From Odobenus rosmarus divergens (lineage: Eukaryota; Chordata; Mammalia; Carnivora; Odobenidae): a DNA stretch of 64,000 nt. This document shows, one piece after another, positions 37,074 to 49,559 of this stretch. The stretch covers positions 1,951,019 through 2,015,018 of the forward strand of contig NW_004450479.1 of NCBI RefSeq assembly GCF_000321225.1, written 5' to 3'. The notes below the pieces were generated by a model, which saw only the letters and a list, made by a program, of their open reading frames with translations, did not search any database and was not told the origin of the DNA. The translations under genes and the position numbers were made by a program. Each line of letters opens with the position of its first letter. Within the stretch, counting starts at the first letter, position 1.

Positions 37074-37264
37074 GGGCGCCTGGGTGGCTCAGCTGGTTAA
37101 GCGACTGCCTTCGGCTCAGGTCATGATCCCGGAGTCCTGGGATCGAGCCCCGCATCGGGCTCCCTGCTCGGCAGGGAGTCTGCTTCTCCCTCTGACCCTC
37201 CCCCCTCTTGTGCTCTCTCTCTCTGTCTCAAATAAATAAGATAAAACCTTTAAAAAATAAAAAT
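37074..37264 (+). mobile_element. Can-SINE with 15-bp target-site duplication
   Basis: Head GGGCGCCTGGGTGGCTCAGC, TGGTTAAGCGACTGCC (A-box region), TCATGATCCCGGAGTCCTGG, GATCGAGCCCCGCATCGG, a CT-rich middle, and a mixed A-rich tail. AAAACTCTGTACTGA at 37059-37073 recurs as AAAACACTGTACTGA at 37265-37279, one mismatch in 15. The least mutated head of the set. Confidence 0.97.
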
Positions 37265-37823
37265 AAAACACTGTACTGAGTCTCTAAATCAAATAGTTTA
37301 TGCGAGCAATGTTGCCACCCTCAGCCCCTCTCATCCGGCACTTAACAGCTCCCACAAATTAGAAACCCGCTAATCTTTACTTGGGAAGCAAATGGCATTG
37401 AAGAAAAATGTATTTTAAAATTCTGGAGGAAAAGGAGTGACGATTTCCACAGCTCAGCGGTGAGCAGGAGTTAATACAACACTGGAGATAATCTACCTTC
37501 TACTGAATTCATTACAGGATGATAAACTGCTACCCATCCCTGAAGCAGCAGCAACGGGAGCCCTTCTGGAGGCTGCACACGAAAATCAAAGGGGGACATG
37601 GGATCAAACAGAGCAAAGGAGCAGTATCCCATTTGCTTATTCAACATGTTTGTGACACAATGAAAACAGATTGTTTTTTATTAAACAGTGCAGGTTCCAA
37701 AACTCTTAAGAAATAAATCTGAGCCTAAGTTTATTTCTGAAGCATTTCTGAAAGAGCTGATTTTCTTTGGACGTCCTAGTGTCAAGATTGATCTTCAGAC
37801 AGACCCTTCCCTGAGAGCTAGAG

Positions 37824-38318
37824 NNNNNNNNNNNNNNNNNNNNNNNNNNNNNNNNNNNNNNNNNNNNNNNNNNNNNNNNNNNNNNNNNNNNNNNNNNNNN
37901 NNNNNNNNNNNNNNNNNNNNNNNNNNNNNNNNNNNNNNNNNNNNNNNNNNNNNNNNNNNNNNNNNNNNNNNNNNNNNNNNNNNNNNNNNNNNNNNNNNNN
38001 NNNNNNNNNNNNNNNNNNNNNNNNNNNNNNNNNNNNNNNNNNNNNNNNNNNNNNNNNNNNNNNNNNNNNNNNNNNNNNNNNNNNNNNNNNNNNNNNNNNN
38101 NNNNNNNNNNNNNNNNNNNNNNNNNNNNNNNNNNNNNNNNNNNNNNNNNNNNNNNNNNNNNNNNNNNNNNNNNNNNNNNNNNNNNNNNNNNNNNNNNNNN
38201 NNNNNNNNNNNNNNNNNNNNNNNNNNNNNNNNNNNNNNNNNNNNNNNNNNNNNNNNNNNNNNNNNNNNNNNNNNNNNNNNNNNNNNNNNNNNNNNNNNNN
38301 NNNNNNNNNNNNNNNNNN
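37824..38318. other. Assembly gap (495 N)
   Basis: A run of 495 undetermined bases. The left side is non-repetitive sequence; the right side enters a SINE about 28 bases inside its head. Size is not a round placeholder, so it was probably estimated from read pairs or a map. Any open frame crossing it is meaningless. Confidence 0.99.
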
Positions 38319-38471
38319 CGTCTGCCTTTGGCTCAGGTCACAGTCCCGGGGACCTGGGATCGAGCCCTGCGTCGGGCTCCCGGCTCAGCGGGAAGCCTGC
38401 TTCTCCCTCTCCCTCTCCCCCTGCTTGTGTTCCCTCTCTCACTGGGTCTCTGTCAAATAAATAAATAAAAT
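38319..38471 (+). mobile_element. Partial Can-SINE abutting the gap; perfect duplicate of 33869-34021
   Basis: All 153 bases equal those at 33869-34021, including variants not shared with other copies here. It starts at the gap edge and stops inside the AAATAAAAT tail, passing directly into the interior of another SINE. See findings for the misassembly argument. Confidence 0.9.
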
Positions 38472-38631
38472 GGCTCAGGTCATGATCCCAGGGTCCTGGG
38501 ATGGAGCCCCGCGCTGGGCTCCCTGTTCAGCAGGAAGCCTGCTTCTCCCTCTCCCACCCCCCCCTGCTTGTGTTCCCTCTCTCACTGGGTCTCTGTCAAA
38601 TAAATAAATAAAATCTTTAAAAAAAAAAAAA
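38472..38631 (+). mobile_element. Can-SINE lacking its head
   Basis: Begins at the internal GGCTCAGGTCATGATCCCAG motif, lacking about 40 bases of head, then GATGGAGCCCCGCGCTGGGC, a CT-rich middle with a C run, and an (AAATA)n AAATCTTTA13-like tail. No duplication can be tested because the left flank is another SINE. Confidence 0.93.
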
Positions 38632-39169
38632 TATCTCTGCTGCTTAACAGAGATTGCTACCAGCCTCCCCTGGTGGTTCCTTAGCTGATCAGAATCTTTC
38701 CAGTCTAGGTAGGGACCAAAATGCTAAGGTCACTGAAAGCTTGTGCTGAGCAGGACTACTGGTAGCCTTGTATCACAAAAACAACAGCTTCCAAATACAA
38801 CCAGACTGTACTTGTTCTTGATGTTCTACGCTAGCTTTCCTCTGAGGCTTTCCTGGCAGAGGTGCACTGAACAGACATGAGCTCCAGCTCTTCTGCCTCC
38901 CAGGTTCCCGGTGTCCTGGCTGGGCTGACAGGTCACTCCTTCCACCCCACACAGAGCCCCTCATTTCGTTTTGTCCACGTCTAATCTGCCCTTGGAGACC
39001 AGACACCTTGACGTATAAAACTCACGCCACCTCCCTCATAAGACCTTTCCTCATATGTCCCCAATCAGAATGTACTTTCCTGCCTCTGAAACATCTGCAC
39101 AGGAACACCTGCAGGACATCAACAATTCTTCGACGTTACACGCGGCACAGAGACAAGGGGACGGGACTG

Positions 39170-39385
39170 GATAGACCTGGGTGTGAATCCTCCAGGCTCT
39201 GCCATGTAGAGCTGTGTGACTTCAGGCACGTTACTTAACCTCCCTGAGATGCAGTCACCTCAGGGATCCTGCCGAACTCCATGGGAGACAGAAAAGTGCA
39301 ATGAATTAACACCGAACAAGTTAGCACACAACCCTGAACACAGTAAGGGCCCAGGAAACAGAGCTGCTCCTACTTATTTATTACA
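39170..39385 (+). repeat. MIR, near full length
   Basis: GACCTGGGTGTGAATCCTCC, AGGCTCTGCCATGTAGAGCT, GTGTGACTTCAGGCACGTTA then CTTAACCTCCCTGAGATGCA are in MIR order; the 3' half (ATGAATTAACACCG…ACAGTAAGGGCCCAG) is more diverged. Confidence 0.88.
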
Positions 39386-39784
39386 ACCCCCCCCCACATT
39401 TTAAAGTAAATTAAACCCCAAATGCTGGAACTGCCCCAGTAAACATGACAATTTTATGAGCAATCTAGGTTACATGTAGCGTTTTCATGTTTGTAACTTA
39501 AAGGCGGCCTCAGAGAGAGGTCGCATATCAGAAGAACCGACATCTGAAGTACATGAGGACTTCTCCCAGCTCAATGAAATGATCCCCCGCACACAGGCGG
39601 GCGACTAACAGATGCAACACTATGAAAGACACACAGTGGCAAGTGGGCAAGTGGGAAGATGCTCGCCCTGGTGAGCCCTCAGTGACGTGCCCGCCAGGAC
39701 CACAGGGAGACCCCTGCCACGCCCACAACAACAGTGACAACCGTGGGCCGATGATGACGCACGTGGCGAGGACACAGAGAAACA

Positions 39785-40370
39785 GAACATAAATGGTACC
39801 ACTCTGGAAGACACTAGCAATGTGTCAGGAGTTAAACAAACGTACCATCTGCCTCGGCACTGCTACTCCTGGGTGTCTACCCAGGAGACATGAAAATCTG
39901 CGTGTACAAAAGACTTGTACATGGGTGTTCACAACAACACCATTCCCCACACTGAATGAACGACAGGTGATGCGGACAGACAGATCAGTGATGAGGGGTA
40001 CCACTCCACAATACAACAGAACAACACTGATGCGAGCCACAATGTGAAGGAACTCTGAAAACATTATGCTAAGTAAAAATAAAACAAAACAAGAAGCCGG
40101 ACTCAAAAGACCATATTGTATGATTCCGTATCTGTGAGATGTCCGGAAAAAACAAATTCACAGGGAGAGAATGCCTAGCGGTCGCCTGGAGCTGGGGGTG
40201 GGAATGAGACTAACGGTGGATGCACATGAGGGGTCCTATTAGAGCGACAGACACCCAGCTGCAATGGGATTGTGGCAATGGTGGCACGGGCTGCAAGACC
40301 TACCAGAAACCACTGAACCCGTAGGTGGGGGCATAAATTTTACCCCGATAAAGCTGCTGAAAAAATACAG
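39785..40370 (+). mobile_element. L1 3' portion
   Basis: CTACTCCTGGGTGTCTACCC, AGGAGACATGAAAATCTGCG, TGAAGGAACTCTGAAAACAT then TATGCTAAGTA and CATATTGTATGATTCCGTAT follow the end of ORF2 and the 3' UTR. A microsatellite-like AACAAAACA stretch lies inside. Non-functional. Confidence 0.85.
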
Positions 40371-43300
40371 AAAACACCACTCCAAAAAGTCTGAATTGGA
40401 TACATCAACAATGCTATGAAACCACTGTGTGCGTTTCAGTTTCTTTTTGAAATGTCATGCTTTCTGCATTGACTCGATAAACAGGCGGGGGGTGGGGAGG
40501 GAACCGTCTGCTGTTGTGCTTCCTCATTCTAAGCCAAACTAAATTAAAGCCCTAGTTTTTAGTACATGTAGAATTCTCTCCCTCCCCCTTCCCCTTGGTT
40601 CCCCTAATAAATCAGTGCATTTTTTCCCACCTGGGAAGTCAGTGATTTCTCACTGCTCCTGGTGTTACAAAGAACCGTGCTGGTTGGGCGGGAGGAGCCC
40701 GAGACACCACCTGTGGCCCAGCCCTGGCCTCGCGTGCACCCCGCTTCCTGCGTCCCAGTTCCGGGGGGGGGGGGCTCTGACCCCGAGGGCTGCTTCACTG
40801 CGTGAACACTGCTGTCCCTGAAGCTTCCACCGATGGCCCTGGTGCCCTGCAGAAATGTGTGACTCATTGGCAATTTCACGACTCTTTGGTGATGTGAAAA
40901 CAGTTACAGTGTCATCCAGTGTCTTCTTCCCTCCAGGCTAAGCATCCTGGTCCCTTAAAGTGCCCCTCTCCCGACGCATCATTCTGCATCCTGCATGTCC
41001 CCAGGAGGTCGAGAGAGGAGCCATTCCCTCCTTCCTCTAGAATTTTTCTGGTTTTGGAACAGTCATTTGGAAGAGTTGACTCAAGCTCAGTTTACTACAA
41101 CCCTGACTTTTTCCCCAGAGGCTAGTGTTCTAGCAAATCTCCCCCATCCCACACTTGCACATGTGATGTCTTAGAACTGCTCTGAGGTTTATATACAGAA
41201 TTCTGACCATTTGCCTTCAGCTACTCAGCCTGTGAAGACCTTTTTATACTCTGGTATTGGGTCTGTGAGCAAACTCTTATGTTCTCTCAATACTTCAAAT
41301 AACAGTATCATTATTATCTGCATTTCTGAAAACTTCTGCATCATTTTGCTGTACTTCTATGGTTAATTGTGAAACAGATCTTTGTAAGAGCAGAACAGTG
41401 CTGTCATGCAGACCCTGCAAAGGTGAGGTGGGTGGCTGGTGTCCCACGCTACACAGGCTCCTGCAGGAGGAGAAGGAGCCTTCTGGACACACAAGTCTTC
41501 TAGCAGACGCCGGGCTGACCCCCTTCCTCCCTGGGGCTTCCCCGCTGTACCCTCTCCACCTCTTGCAAACAGAGCACGTTTAGTCAGGCTTTGTGCCGCC
41601 CGCTCCCTTTGGTGGAAGGCTGCTGGGCACAGACGGACTTGGGAGCAGAGCGTCGCTCACATTCCTTGTCCCTGACCGACACTCCCTCCCCTTGAAGCAC
41701 GCACGGGCTCCCATCTCCAGCTTGCCGAGGGCCCTCTCCTCTCCGAACTACTGTTCGCCCACAGGCGTCTACTGACTGCACACTACGTGCTGGCCTTGCG
41801 GGAGAGGGGGCCAACCTCTCACTGAGGGTCTAAGGGCCCACAGGCTAGTGAGCTCAGGCCGCCCTTGTGAACGGGTCTACGGACACGGCCCTGAGCCCCC
41901 TGCTGGATGGGGAGTTCTGTGGACACCGTCTGGTGCGCTTCTAGCATCTGTATCTCTCCCACCATCATCCCATAGCACCTGCGGGCTGGGAAGCTGGCAC
42001 TCAGACACCTGCTAGCGGACGGCACGGAGCAGTAGGCATTTCCTCACGGCCAAGCCGCGGCCCAGGCACTGAAGCCGGAGAAATCTAGCACCTCCGACGC
42101 AGGTCCCGACAAAGCTGCCGCAGTTTCCCATCTGATGCAGTGGTCTGAGTCAGACTCGGAGCGGCGGCGGTGAGCCCACCAAGTGCTCCCAACACCAAAG
42201 CTAGGTACGCCTTCTTCCCAAGCCTGGAGCGCCAAGTGCCTGTCTCAGAGGCTGGCGTACTCGGGTCACGGGAGGGTGAGCGCCCCCTCCGCACAGGCAG
42301 CATGCTGCATCCACCAGACCTCAAGGGGCCAGTGGACTCGGGGCAGATGTGGGCTCTGCCACTTGGAGTGCCTCTGGGAACGTCCATGTCCCTCCCCCTC
42401 AGGGTCCAGAGTCCGACTCCCTGGATGACTGTGAGAACCAGAGCAGCTAATCCCCACCAGGGCCTCCTGCAGGGCCGGGCACTGCAAGCCGCGGGGGGTC
42501 TCACCGACCCCAAGTGGGCTGGCCGTGCAGACGCGAGTGGCCACCCAGTGCCCCGTCCTGTGCCAGGGATGCAGCTCCGGGAGCGCTGCTTAGCGCTAAG
42601 GCGGCTCCGCTCTGTCTGCCAGTGTAGTGCCTGTGCCACGAGGCAAGAGCAGGGGTGCCGGCCCCGAGCGGGGCCTCAGGTGGCCGGTGCTCGGAGAAAG
42701 GCCAAGGGGAGAGCGGGCGAACACAGAAGGGGCGTGTGCCTGCGTGGACGTGTGCAGTAACGGCCCGAGGCACTGGCTGGGGACAATGGACAGAAGCCCA
42801 CGCCTCTTCCTCCTCCAGCACTGCGCGTCGCCTGGCTTTCCCCTGGCACCATGCCTGCCCTCGGTAAGGGAGAGCCGCCTGCAGGGCCAGCTGCATCCCC
42901 GGATCCCGGCTCTCGGGGGCATCCATTAGAGACCGGCAGACACACATTTTCTTTAGGACACTGGAGGGCACGGGGGCACCAGGTGGTGAAGACAGGAAAT
43001 TGGCACCTCGCTGTTTTGTTTGCCTGGATGACAAAGGCCAGGATGCTGGCGCCACAGTGGAGGAAATGGAAGCCCCGTGCGTGCTACATGGGTACCCCAG
43101 GGAGGCCTCGGAAGCTGCTCCCGCTCCCCCGCTTGGCGGCTCAGCACAATCTCATCTCAGGGCCCAGCCTCCATCAGGCCAATCATGACAGAGGGAGGCC
43201 ATGACAGCACATGGGGACCCAGCGCCCCTGCTTCTTCCTTCCGACCCCAGAGCGCTCCAAGTGTGAGGCCCCCGGGCAGCTCTCCGGGTGCAGCTGACTC

Positions 43301-43754
43301 ACGATGCTCCGGTGGGCACCAGGATCTGCGGCTCTTACTTCGCAGCAGCCCCGCACTTCCGCCACTTACTCACATTCTCTCCACTGCGCCGTCGTGCGGT
43401 CTCCCGGGGCTCTCTTTCCCACTCCGTCTCTAAATTAGCTTCCAGTGAGTCATTACTTATCCTCTCCGTCACTGGCAGGCGTTCATGAATTACTGATTTT
43501 TCCCCTTCAACCGGCAGATACAATGTATTTGTGTTGCAGAGAAAGGTACTTTTTGAATGAAGACTGGTATCTTTTGATAGCTTTCCTTTCAAACATAACG
43601 CATGTGTGTGATGCCGACCTGACAGTGGAGTGAATTCTAATCACAGCTACCGGGCCTGTATAGCAGGCGTGGTGGCCGCAGCCCCTGCAGACCCTCTGCC
43701 CCTGCGGCCCCCGGAGGGTCTGTGGCCCTGCAGCACACGCTGTGGGCTAGGGTG

Positions 43755-44005
43755 ATGGTGTGGGTCAGCGCACGGGCTTCGGGCAGGCTGTCTGGCAAAG
43801 CCTTGCTCCCACTCACCCCTGCAGTGAGACACGGGGCAAATGACCTGCCTGCCCTGTGCCTCAGTTTCCCCATGGTTAGAGTGCGGATAAAGACAGTGCT
43901 TCCTTTAGAGGGTTCTAGCAAGGACTACATGAGTTAATACATGGAGAGCCCTTAATACAGCACCTGGCACCCAGCAGGTGCTCAGTAAACGTTACCTACT
44001 ATTCT
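43755..44005 (+). repeat. MIR, near full length
   Basis: GGGCAAATGACCTGCCTGCC, CTGTGCCTCAGTTTCCCCAT, AAGGACTACATGAGTTAATA and CACCTGGCACCCAGCAGGTG then CTCAGTAAACG make this one of the clearest MIR copies in the window. Confidence 0.92.
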
Positions 44006-44279
44006 TCCTGATTCTCAACCAGAAGACCACGGGTTACCTTGTGTTCGCAAGCAACAGCTCATGTCCTCCCAGGCTCTCCTCCCTGTCCCTCCAGGGCACA
44101 GCTGAGACCGGGGCTCTGACACATGACGACCGCAGCTAAGTTGACCAAATGCTCACAGATTCAAAGCAAAACCAACCCCCGGATCCAAGCTTCCACTTAA
44201 GCCTGCCACCCCGGGCTCAGCGGTGGCCACGCCACGTGCGAGCTGGAGGGAGCAGGGCACAGCAGCTCACTTTATCCCA

Positions 44280-44765
44280 GACACAGGGCTGTTAGCTCCT
44301 TAAAATATGCTGTTGACACAACAGATGTTAATTATGAATAATTTTCGGTACACTTTGCGCCTCCAGTGATCAGAATGCTAACAAACAGCCTTGTGGAAGA
44401 GGCTCACCGGCTCCCGGATTCCCCAGTGTTTTCTGAGCACCCTAATATTTCTAGCACTGTTTAAGCGTTTCATTACTTTGTTTCAGGGCTGAAAAATGTC
44501 CCTTAATTTCCAAGCACGGATCTTATTGCCACTCTCTCCGAGGACTCGGAATATAAATATGCGCCGTAGCGGCAACATGCTTATTCATCAGGCTGCTGGG
44601 TTCGCGCAGATAATTAGAAACTGGGGGTGCTCAAAGAAGGTTCGCTCTAATTTACTTCCCGATGCAGCAGCTTAATTAGAAAACAAATTCATTCCCCGGC
44701 TTTAAAGATTGCTAAGTAATTATAAGACCCACACACCGCCTGTATCTTCTCTGGTCTTGTGTTGG
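44280..44765. promoter_or_regulatory. Candidate conserved enhancer with clustered homeodomain motifs
   Basis: A repeat-free block containing GTTAATTATGAATAA (44327-44341), CTTATTCATCA (44580), GATAATTAGAAA (44609), CTTAATTAGAAA (44671) and AAGTAATTATAAG (44714), plus ATAAATATGC and TTTAAAGATTG. Density of TAATTA/ATTCAT cores in under 500 bases, in a region without transposons, is the usual look of a developmental enhancer. Whether it is conserved or acts on RPTOR or a neighbour is unknown. Confidence 0.45.
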
Positions 44766-47339
44766 GACTGAAAACAACACATGTTTTGCACATGTGACAA
44801 AGGTGGCAGAAGCTGGGAAGGGGTTAACACTCACTATCCTGGGGAAGCTTATGCTGAGCAGTCGCGCGGTAGCAGCTGCTAAAAAGAAACCACATTTATT
44901 ACTGAATTACCACGCAGCAATTTCAAGTATGAAACCTTTCCATCCATCTCTCCAGTGATGGCAAAGAAGACCATGACTCATTCGGGTGGGGTTTCTGACT
45001 GGCAGCAGGCAGGGAAGACACTGGGCCCCCCGTCACGATGGTGGCGGGAAAGGCCGGTCTCGGAAGTGAGGCGCGGTGCCCCCTCTAGGCCCACACCTGC
45101 CGCTCTGGGTCCTGAGGCTGTTCCTGGCTCCTGGGATATGAAGTCACCGCTGTCCACCACAGGGCAGGATGGCTCATCAGCCCTGGAGACCTCAGCTCAC
45201 TCAGAGCCACACACGGAGGAAGGACAGCTTCAGGGAGCAGGAAGCAAGGGCATGTGGGTGTGGGACCCGTGCCTGCCAGCTCAGTCCACACATGCCAAGC
45301 ATGGCCATGGACCAGGCCTGTGCCAGGACCATCTTTCAGCACAGAGCAAGGACCCCGGGAGGGAAGCAGGGGGCAGAGATGGACATCGTTCTTATTTTTT
45401 GCAGGTCATTAAGGAAACAAAACCAATAACCCAGGCCTGTATTCTCCATTTCATCTCTGCATTAGGACATGTCCCTCCAGTCAGACGGCTATAGTGATCA
45501 GAGTCACTGTCACACTTACAGGTGACAGAGAGGTTCTCAAGTACAAGTACTACCATGTGTTGAGAAGAAACAAGACAGTAAGACCTGATGCAAAATGAAG
45601 GGCTCAGAATCCTTGAGAAGGGAGCAACACCGATAATGTCAAGTTCCAGCTCAGCTGACCGCATGTTTGTGTCCGGCCAGGAGACAACGACGTGTGCCAC
45701 GTCCACGCGACTCATACCCTGCAGGTAGTGCACACTCTGCCTTCCGTGCTTCTTTGTGCGGGGCTTCCTTCCTCCTCCCCCAGCACTCTATAGGGCTTAC
45801 GATTTTGTTCAGCATGAACTGCTAAAGAATAAAGGAAACAGGGCCAAGGAACTGAGCAAAAGAGCCAATTCCTGTTTGGTCTTATAACTGTAATTAAAAA
45901 TAAGCTACCTCGCCAATTAACCTGGACCCATGACCAGGTCACCCAATGAGCTGCACCGGATGCCCACGTAACAGCCTCACAGCATGGCAGGTGGCAGCCA
46001 CACACATCCCACATGGGAGAGATGGGGACAGGGACGCGCTCTGCCAGCTTTAATGCAGATGTGACCCCAGGGCCTTGGAGCCCCATGGCTCTTGGAGAGG
46101 ACAGCTGGTCACAAGAAGGGGGGACACATGGGAGTGCTGCCCAGCTGGCCACCCGGCTCTCCCAGGTCTCACCTGGCAACCACCCCACAAGCTTCAGCAA
46201 TATTGTGTAATTGGTTTATGGAAATCTCCCAAACTATTAAAAATGTATATACTTTTAAGTATTCTCTGGCTTCTCCAAATATAAGCTACTTATGAATTAA
46301 AAAAACCCAAAACACTTATGGCCCCACCTGAGGCAGAGGCTGGGGGCGGACAATGCCTGTGTCCCCACCTTGCCAGTTCACGTGGTGGTGAAGGGGACTG
46401 CTGGGGTGGATGAGTGCCACAGGATGCTGCTTGGAAGCCCCCCCTGCCCCCAAGACAGTCGGGGGGGGGGTGGGATGTGGCTCCTAAAGCAGGAAAGCCA
46501 ACCTGCTGAACCTGAGGCAGGGGACGGGCATTGACAACCCACATCTGCCCAGAGTCTGAACAGTGACTCAACCCAACTGACTGATCCACATGAGCCACGG
46601 TGCTCAACTAACCGCTCGCAACTCCACTTTAGGAACGTTTGGAAAAACATGACAAAAAAACCCCAAAACTCAAAAGGCTTTTGACCAATCAGCTGTGGCC
46701 CCAGAGTGTGGTATGTGCATGCTTGGCGTACTGGAAGAAGGAACGTGGGCGCAGGCCTTGCTTTCAGAGACTACTCTCCAGGCTTCTGTGTCGGGGAGGT
46801 GATGCCAGTCACCCACGGCACACCGGTGACAAGTCTGCCCTGGAACGTGGTGCGAAAACCCTCATCCTGAGGCACAGTGGCCCTGGCCCTTTGCACAAGG
46901 CACAGCTGGCCCCAGGCCACAGTGAGGCTGGTGGGGACTGCACGTGGGAGCCCAGCTGGGCTGCGACTTCTGGAACAACCAGACGGGCCAGAGGCCTGCA
47001 GTGCCCCTCGCACACGTGGCCTATGTCTGCACAGCCAGGCCCGCCCGGCGCAGCAGGAGAGGCGGCTCCAGGTTGTGCCACGCTCAGCAATGCTCACTGT
47101 CTGTCCCCCTCCACAGCCTGGATTCCGTCTCCTGTACTCTTTCACATCCTGATGAAGGATTTCACCTTGTCCTTGAATTAAAACACAAAACAAAAGCCCG
47201 GTCTGAGTCTGGATTGTGGTTTTTAGCTGTAGGACCACAGATAACGTCACTTCCCGTCCTAAAGGCTTGGGGGGTTGGGGGCAGGCAAATCTGGCGAGGA
47301 CGCACCGTAGCCACGAAAGCACCACTGGGGTCTCGATGA

Positions 47340-47640
47340 GACACTCAGCACCTCTCAGGCGAGTTCCAGGCCGAGCGCCCACGATGGGTGGGACCCGTGC
47401 AGAGGAAGGGCGACCGAACGGCTAACGGACACTGGACGCGTCTGACAATGGCGAGCGCGCGAGCACACGGCTGACGCGGGAGGAGAGGGCAGTCAGGCCT
47501 CGGTCGCCGCGCTGCACACCTCACGTCATCCGTTCGGTTCGGAGCCATAGCACAGGACAACCACGGGCACGACGTATCTGCGGGCATGTGGTGCGAACAT
47601 TCGAGTCAGCAGTGCGGGCGGGGCCCCAAGCCACAGGGTG
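47340..47640. promoter_or_regulatory. CpG-dense intronic patch
   Basis: About 34 CpG by hand count in 300 bases at roughly 60% G+C, more than expected by chance, where most of the intron is CpG-depleted. Includes GGCGAGCGCGCGAGCAC and TCGGTCGCCGCGC runs. Could be an orphan CpG island or alternative promoter; no ORF, splice donor or TATA element clearly supports a transcript. Confidence 0.45.
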
Positions 47641-47940
47641 AGGGGAGATGGGCACGGTCCCCGAGAGAGGGAGCCGGACAGCCACCGACACCAAGAGCTG
47701 CCCGGGGTGAGGAGAATCCAATGAGACGCTCTTCCCAGGAACGTTCTCTGAATACAGAAGCCATGGCGGCCTGGACGGCTTGGTTAAACACAGATGTGCC
47801 GCGCTCCTGCCTCGCCTGCTAACTGCACACTCAAATCTGCTTATTGAAAGTGCTTCTTATGGATTGCAAGCACTACTGGGGAAAAATCTAAACATTAAAA
47901 AGATAGGTTAACAGCATTTTCTTATAAATGGAGAAACCTT

Positions 47941-48142
47941 GGGGCGCCTGGGTGGCTCAGTTGGTGAAGCATCTGCCTTCGGCTTGGGCCTTGATCCCGG
48001 GGTCCTGGGATGGAGCCCTGCATCTGATTCTCTGCTCCACGGGGAGTCTGCTTCTCCCTCTGCCTGCCGCCCCCCCCACCTCCCCGTGCTTGTGCTCTCG
48101 CGCTCTCTCAAATCAATAAGTAAAATATTTTAAAAAAACAAA
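47941..48142 (+). mobile_element. Can-SINE
   Basis: Head GGGGCGCCTGGGTGGCTCAG, TTGGTGAAGCATCTGCC, GGCTTGGGCCTTGATCCCGG, GATGGAGCCCTGCATCTGAT, CT-rich middle with a C run, then AATCAATAAGTAAAATATTT and A-rich tail. Mutations in the A- and B-box-like regions suggest an inactive older copy. No clear target-site duplication. Confidence 0.94.
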
Positions 48143-49559
48143 CTAACCTGTATTTCCTCAGAAACAAATCTGACGGTCATTACCTCTAGGTCTCTGGGAG
48201 CTTCACGTCTGGACTTTGTCCTGGTGCTCTGTAATTCTAAAGTTTGGAATCTGTCCTGGCACAACCACAGGAACACAACCCAACACTCACAGTCAATGTC
48301 GCCTCTGCCGAGTGACAAGGGAGAGCCGCCAGACCAGGTGTGCTGGTGGGTGTGTCTCCGCTCAACTAAGCGGACTTGCCCCCAGAGACCAGTGACTCAG
48401 ACCCAAATCAACGCGTCGCAAACAATTACTGCAGTAAAGACCTGAGGTTTCCAAACGACCTGCTCCTCTTCCATCCCCACCACAAGCCCCAAATGATGCT
48501 CCATACCCAATGCCCTGAGGGACAAGTGGGTCTCATTCTGGGACGCCACAGCCCATCCCAATTAATCTGGACGCTGAGCTTCCAAAAATGCAAACCTCCC
48601 TGAAATGAGGACCACCTCTTCTCAACTGCAGAGGTGAACCGTGGATACAGAATTCTCCCAAAGTCGCGTGGCGGCATCCAGCTGATTGTGAACAGGATAG
48701 GTGTGTGAGGGCATCTTCCTCTCCCAGCCCATCCTGCCACCCCGAGGAAGGCGGCAAGGAGACACGTGTTCTGGGGGCGGGCTGGCTCCCGCAGAGAGCC
48801 GCCAGCACACATAAGCCCCTGGCCAGGCTGGGGCAGACAGGAGGCGTGAGAGCTGTCCTGCGAGTGGAGCTCCTGAGCACTGGGCCGGGCTGCAGGCCGC
48901 GGCCGACCGCTCCAGGTCCATATTCTTTCCAGCCCCCGTCTGCACTCAGGAAGCACTGCGAGACGTGCTGCTGTCCACGTTAACTATGTTTTTCTTTTTA
49001 AATTAAAAAGAAGAAAAATCACACACCCCAGCTCCCCGCATCTGACCAACCGTGTAGCATCCCTGGGCGCAGGAGGGAGGCGGAGAAGGGGACAGGGCGT
49101 GCCGGCCCACGGAAGTGAACGTGAGCAGGCAAGCCCTCAGCGCTGGGCGGACGTAAACCTAAGTGTTTCTGGGAAAGGCACCAGCCTGGGCAAAGTCCGA
49201 CATCAGGAGTCAGGAAAACAACACTTGACGAAAACTCCTAACATCGTAAAGTGTAAGGGTGTTTCCTTCTATTTTGCAATCCTCATTATCCAGTCTTCAT
49301 AGTGAGCGTGAAGCTGCTTCCCACGAAACAACAGGCACCTTTCACAGAAGAGCCACGTGCTTTCCAAATCCTGGCCTCAGGGTCCTTCCCCCACCTTCCT
49401 TCTTCCCCTCCCCCACCTTCTCCAGCCGGGTCGTTCCTGCTGCGCCTTCCCGGAGTCAATCTGTCCTGTACTCCTTCACACAGTTTCTCACTTCCCCACG
49501 TTACGTTTTAATTTTGTTTTCTGTGTTGTCATATAGTAAAGTGGCTCTTTTGGTTGTGC

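Noticed and set aside
37074..37264. tRNA-like sequence at SINE heads
   Set aside because: The A/B-box-like motifs belong to tRNA-derived SINEs; there is no intact cloverleaf or anticodon arm of a functional tRNA gene.
37688..38464. 258-codon open frame
   Set aside because: Most of it is the run of undetermined bases, and the rest is intron and SINE sequence.
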